A stretch of 56,404 bases of DNA from NCBI GenBank assembly GCA_031394045.1, contig JANMWN010000092.1:1-56404 (forward strand), in the 5' to 3' direction. How positions within the stretch are numbered: position 1 is the first letter of the stretch; each line of letters opens with the position of its first letter. The notes beneath the pieces are model-generated. The model ran no database searches, was not told the origin of the DNA, and was given only the letters and a program-made list of their open reading frames with translations. Both the position numbers and the translations under genes were made by a program. The stretch comes from JANYIP01 sp031394045. GTDB lineage: Bacteria > Actinomycetota > Actinomycetes > Prado026. Of the stretch, positions 56,404-56,404 are shown piece after piece.

Positions 56404-56404
56404 C

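Noticed and set aside
56228..56404. A second tRNA (Ala) after tRNA-Ile
   Set aside because: No second cloverleaf could be drawn in the remaining sequence.
1..56404. Transposase, integrase or prophage genes
   Set aside because: None recognised; only short repeats suggest past insertions.

Overview
This window is the chromosomal replication-origin neighbourhood of a high-GC actinobacterium. The backbone order is pcnA / NUDIX hydrolase / DUF6049 / murJ / sigM-type sigma factor / anti-sigma / trxB / trxA / cwlM, then parB-parA-rsmG-jag-yidC-yidD-rnpA-rpmH (leftward), oriC, dnaA-dnaN-recF-dciA-gyrB-gyrA-DUF3566-tRNA-Ile (rightward). This is the classical actinomycete order. The cysteine-free S18, the GTG-rich start codons, the perfect 16-bp parS palindrome and the general protein resemblance suggest Propionibacteriales (Nocardioides/Kribbella-like), but that placement is inference from sequence feel and was not searched.

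Layout. 1-1.7 kb: leftward rpsF-ssb-rpsR-rplI operon with a terminator. 1.9-9 kb: endonuclease IV, a FemX-like ligase coupled to a divergent PLP racemase, then a leftward DUF5318 / class A penicillin-binding protein / GT87 mannosyltransferase-like operon. 9.1-11.8 kb: PadR regulator, inositol-3-phosphate synthase and a PfkB sugar kinase. 11.8-21.7 kb: an accessory sugar-catabolism island with a leftward SIS isomerase / two tandem solute-binding lipoproteins / two ABC permeases operon, a GH4 glycosidase-class II aldolase operon, an amidohydrolase and a DeoR regulator. 21.7-23.7 kb: an MFS exporter and a small membrane-protein cassette bounded by two copies of a 50-bp palindromic repeat. 23.7-37.8 kb: RNA-repair, murein-flippase and sigma-factor/thioredoxin genes. 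37.9-40.2 kb: an aminotransferase-Ddl pair. 40.3-56.2 kb: the partition and origin core.

How the genes work together. The origin half supplies initiation (DnaA plus about ten DnaA boxes at 47.34-47.58 kb), the clamp, recombination repair, helicase loading, gyrase and segregation (ParAB with two parS sites inside parA and rsmG). Envelope genes are unusually dense: murJ, a separate pseudokinase corresponding to the C-terminal part of mycobacterial MviN, CwlM, an NlpC/P60 hydrolase, a class A PBP, FemX/racemase, Ddl and YidC/YidD. The sugar island reads as a route in which an imported galacto-configured glycoside is cut by GH4, isomerised or deaminated by the SIS enzyme, phosphorylated by a PfkB kinase and split by a GatY/KbaY-type aldolase, under DeoR control. 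The exact substrate cannot be read from sequence. No transposase, CRISPR array or rRNA gene was seen.

Most interesting for follow-up: the sugar island with its duplicated binding proteins and unassigned amidohydrolase; the racemase that appears to lack the usual second catalytic motifs beside FemX; the two repeat families (42 bp and 50 bp) not explained by genes; and the split, gene-interrupted MviN module.
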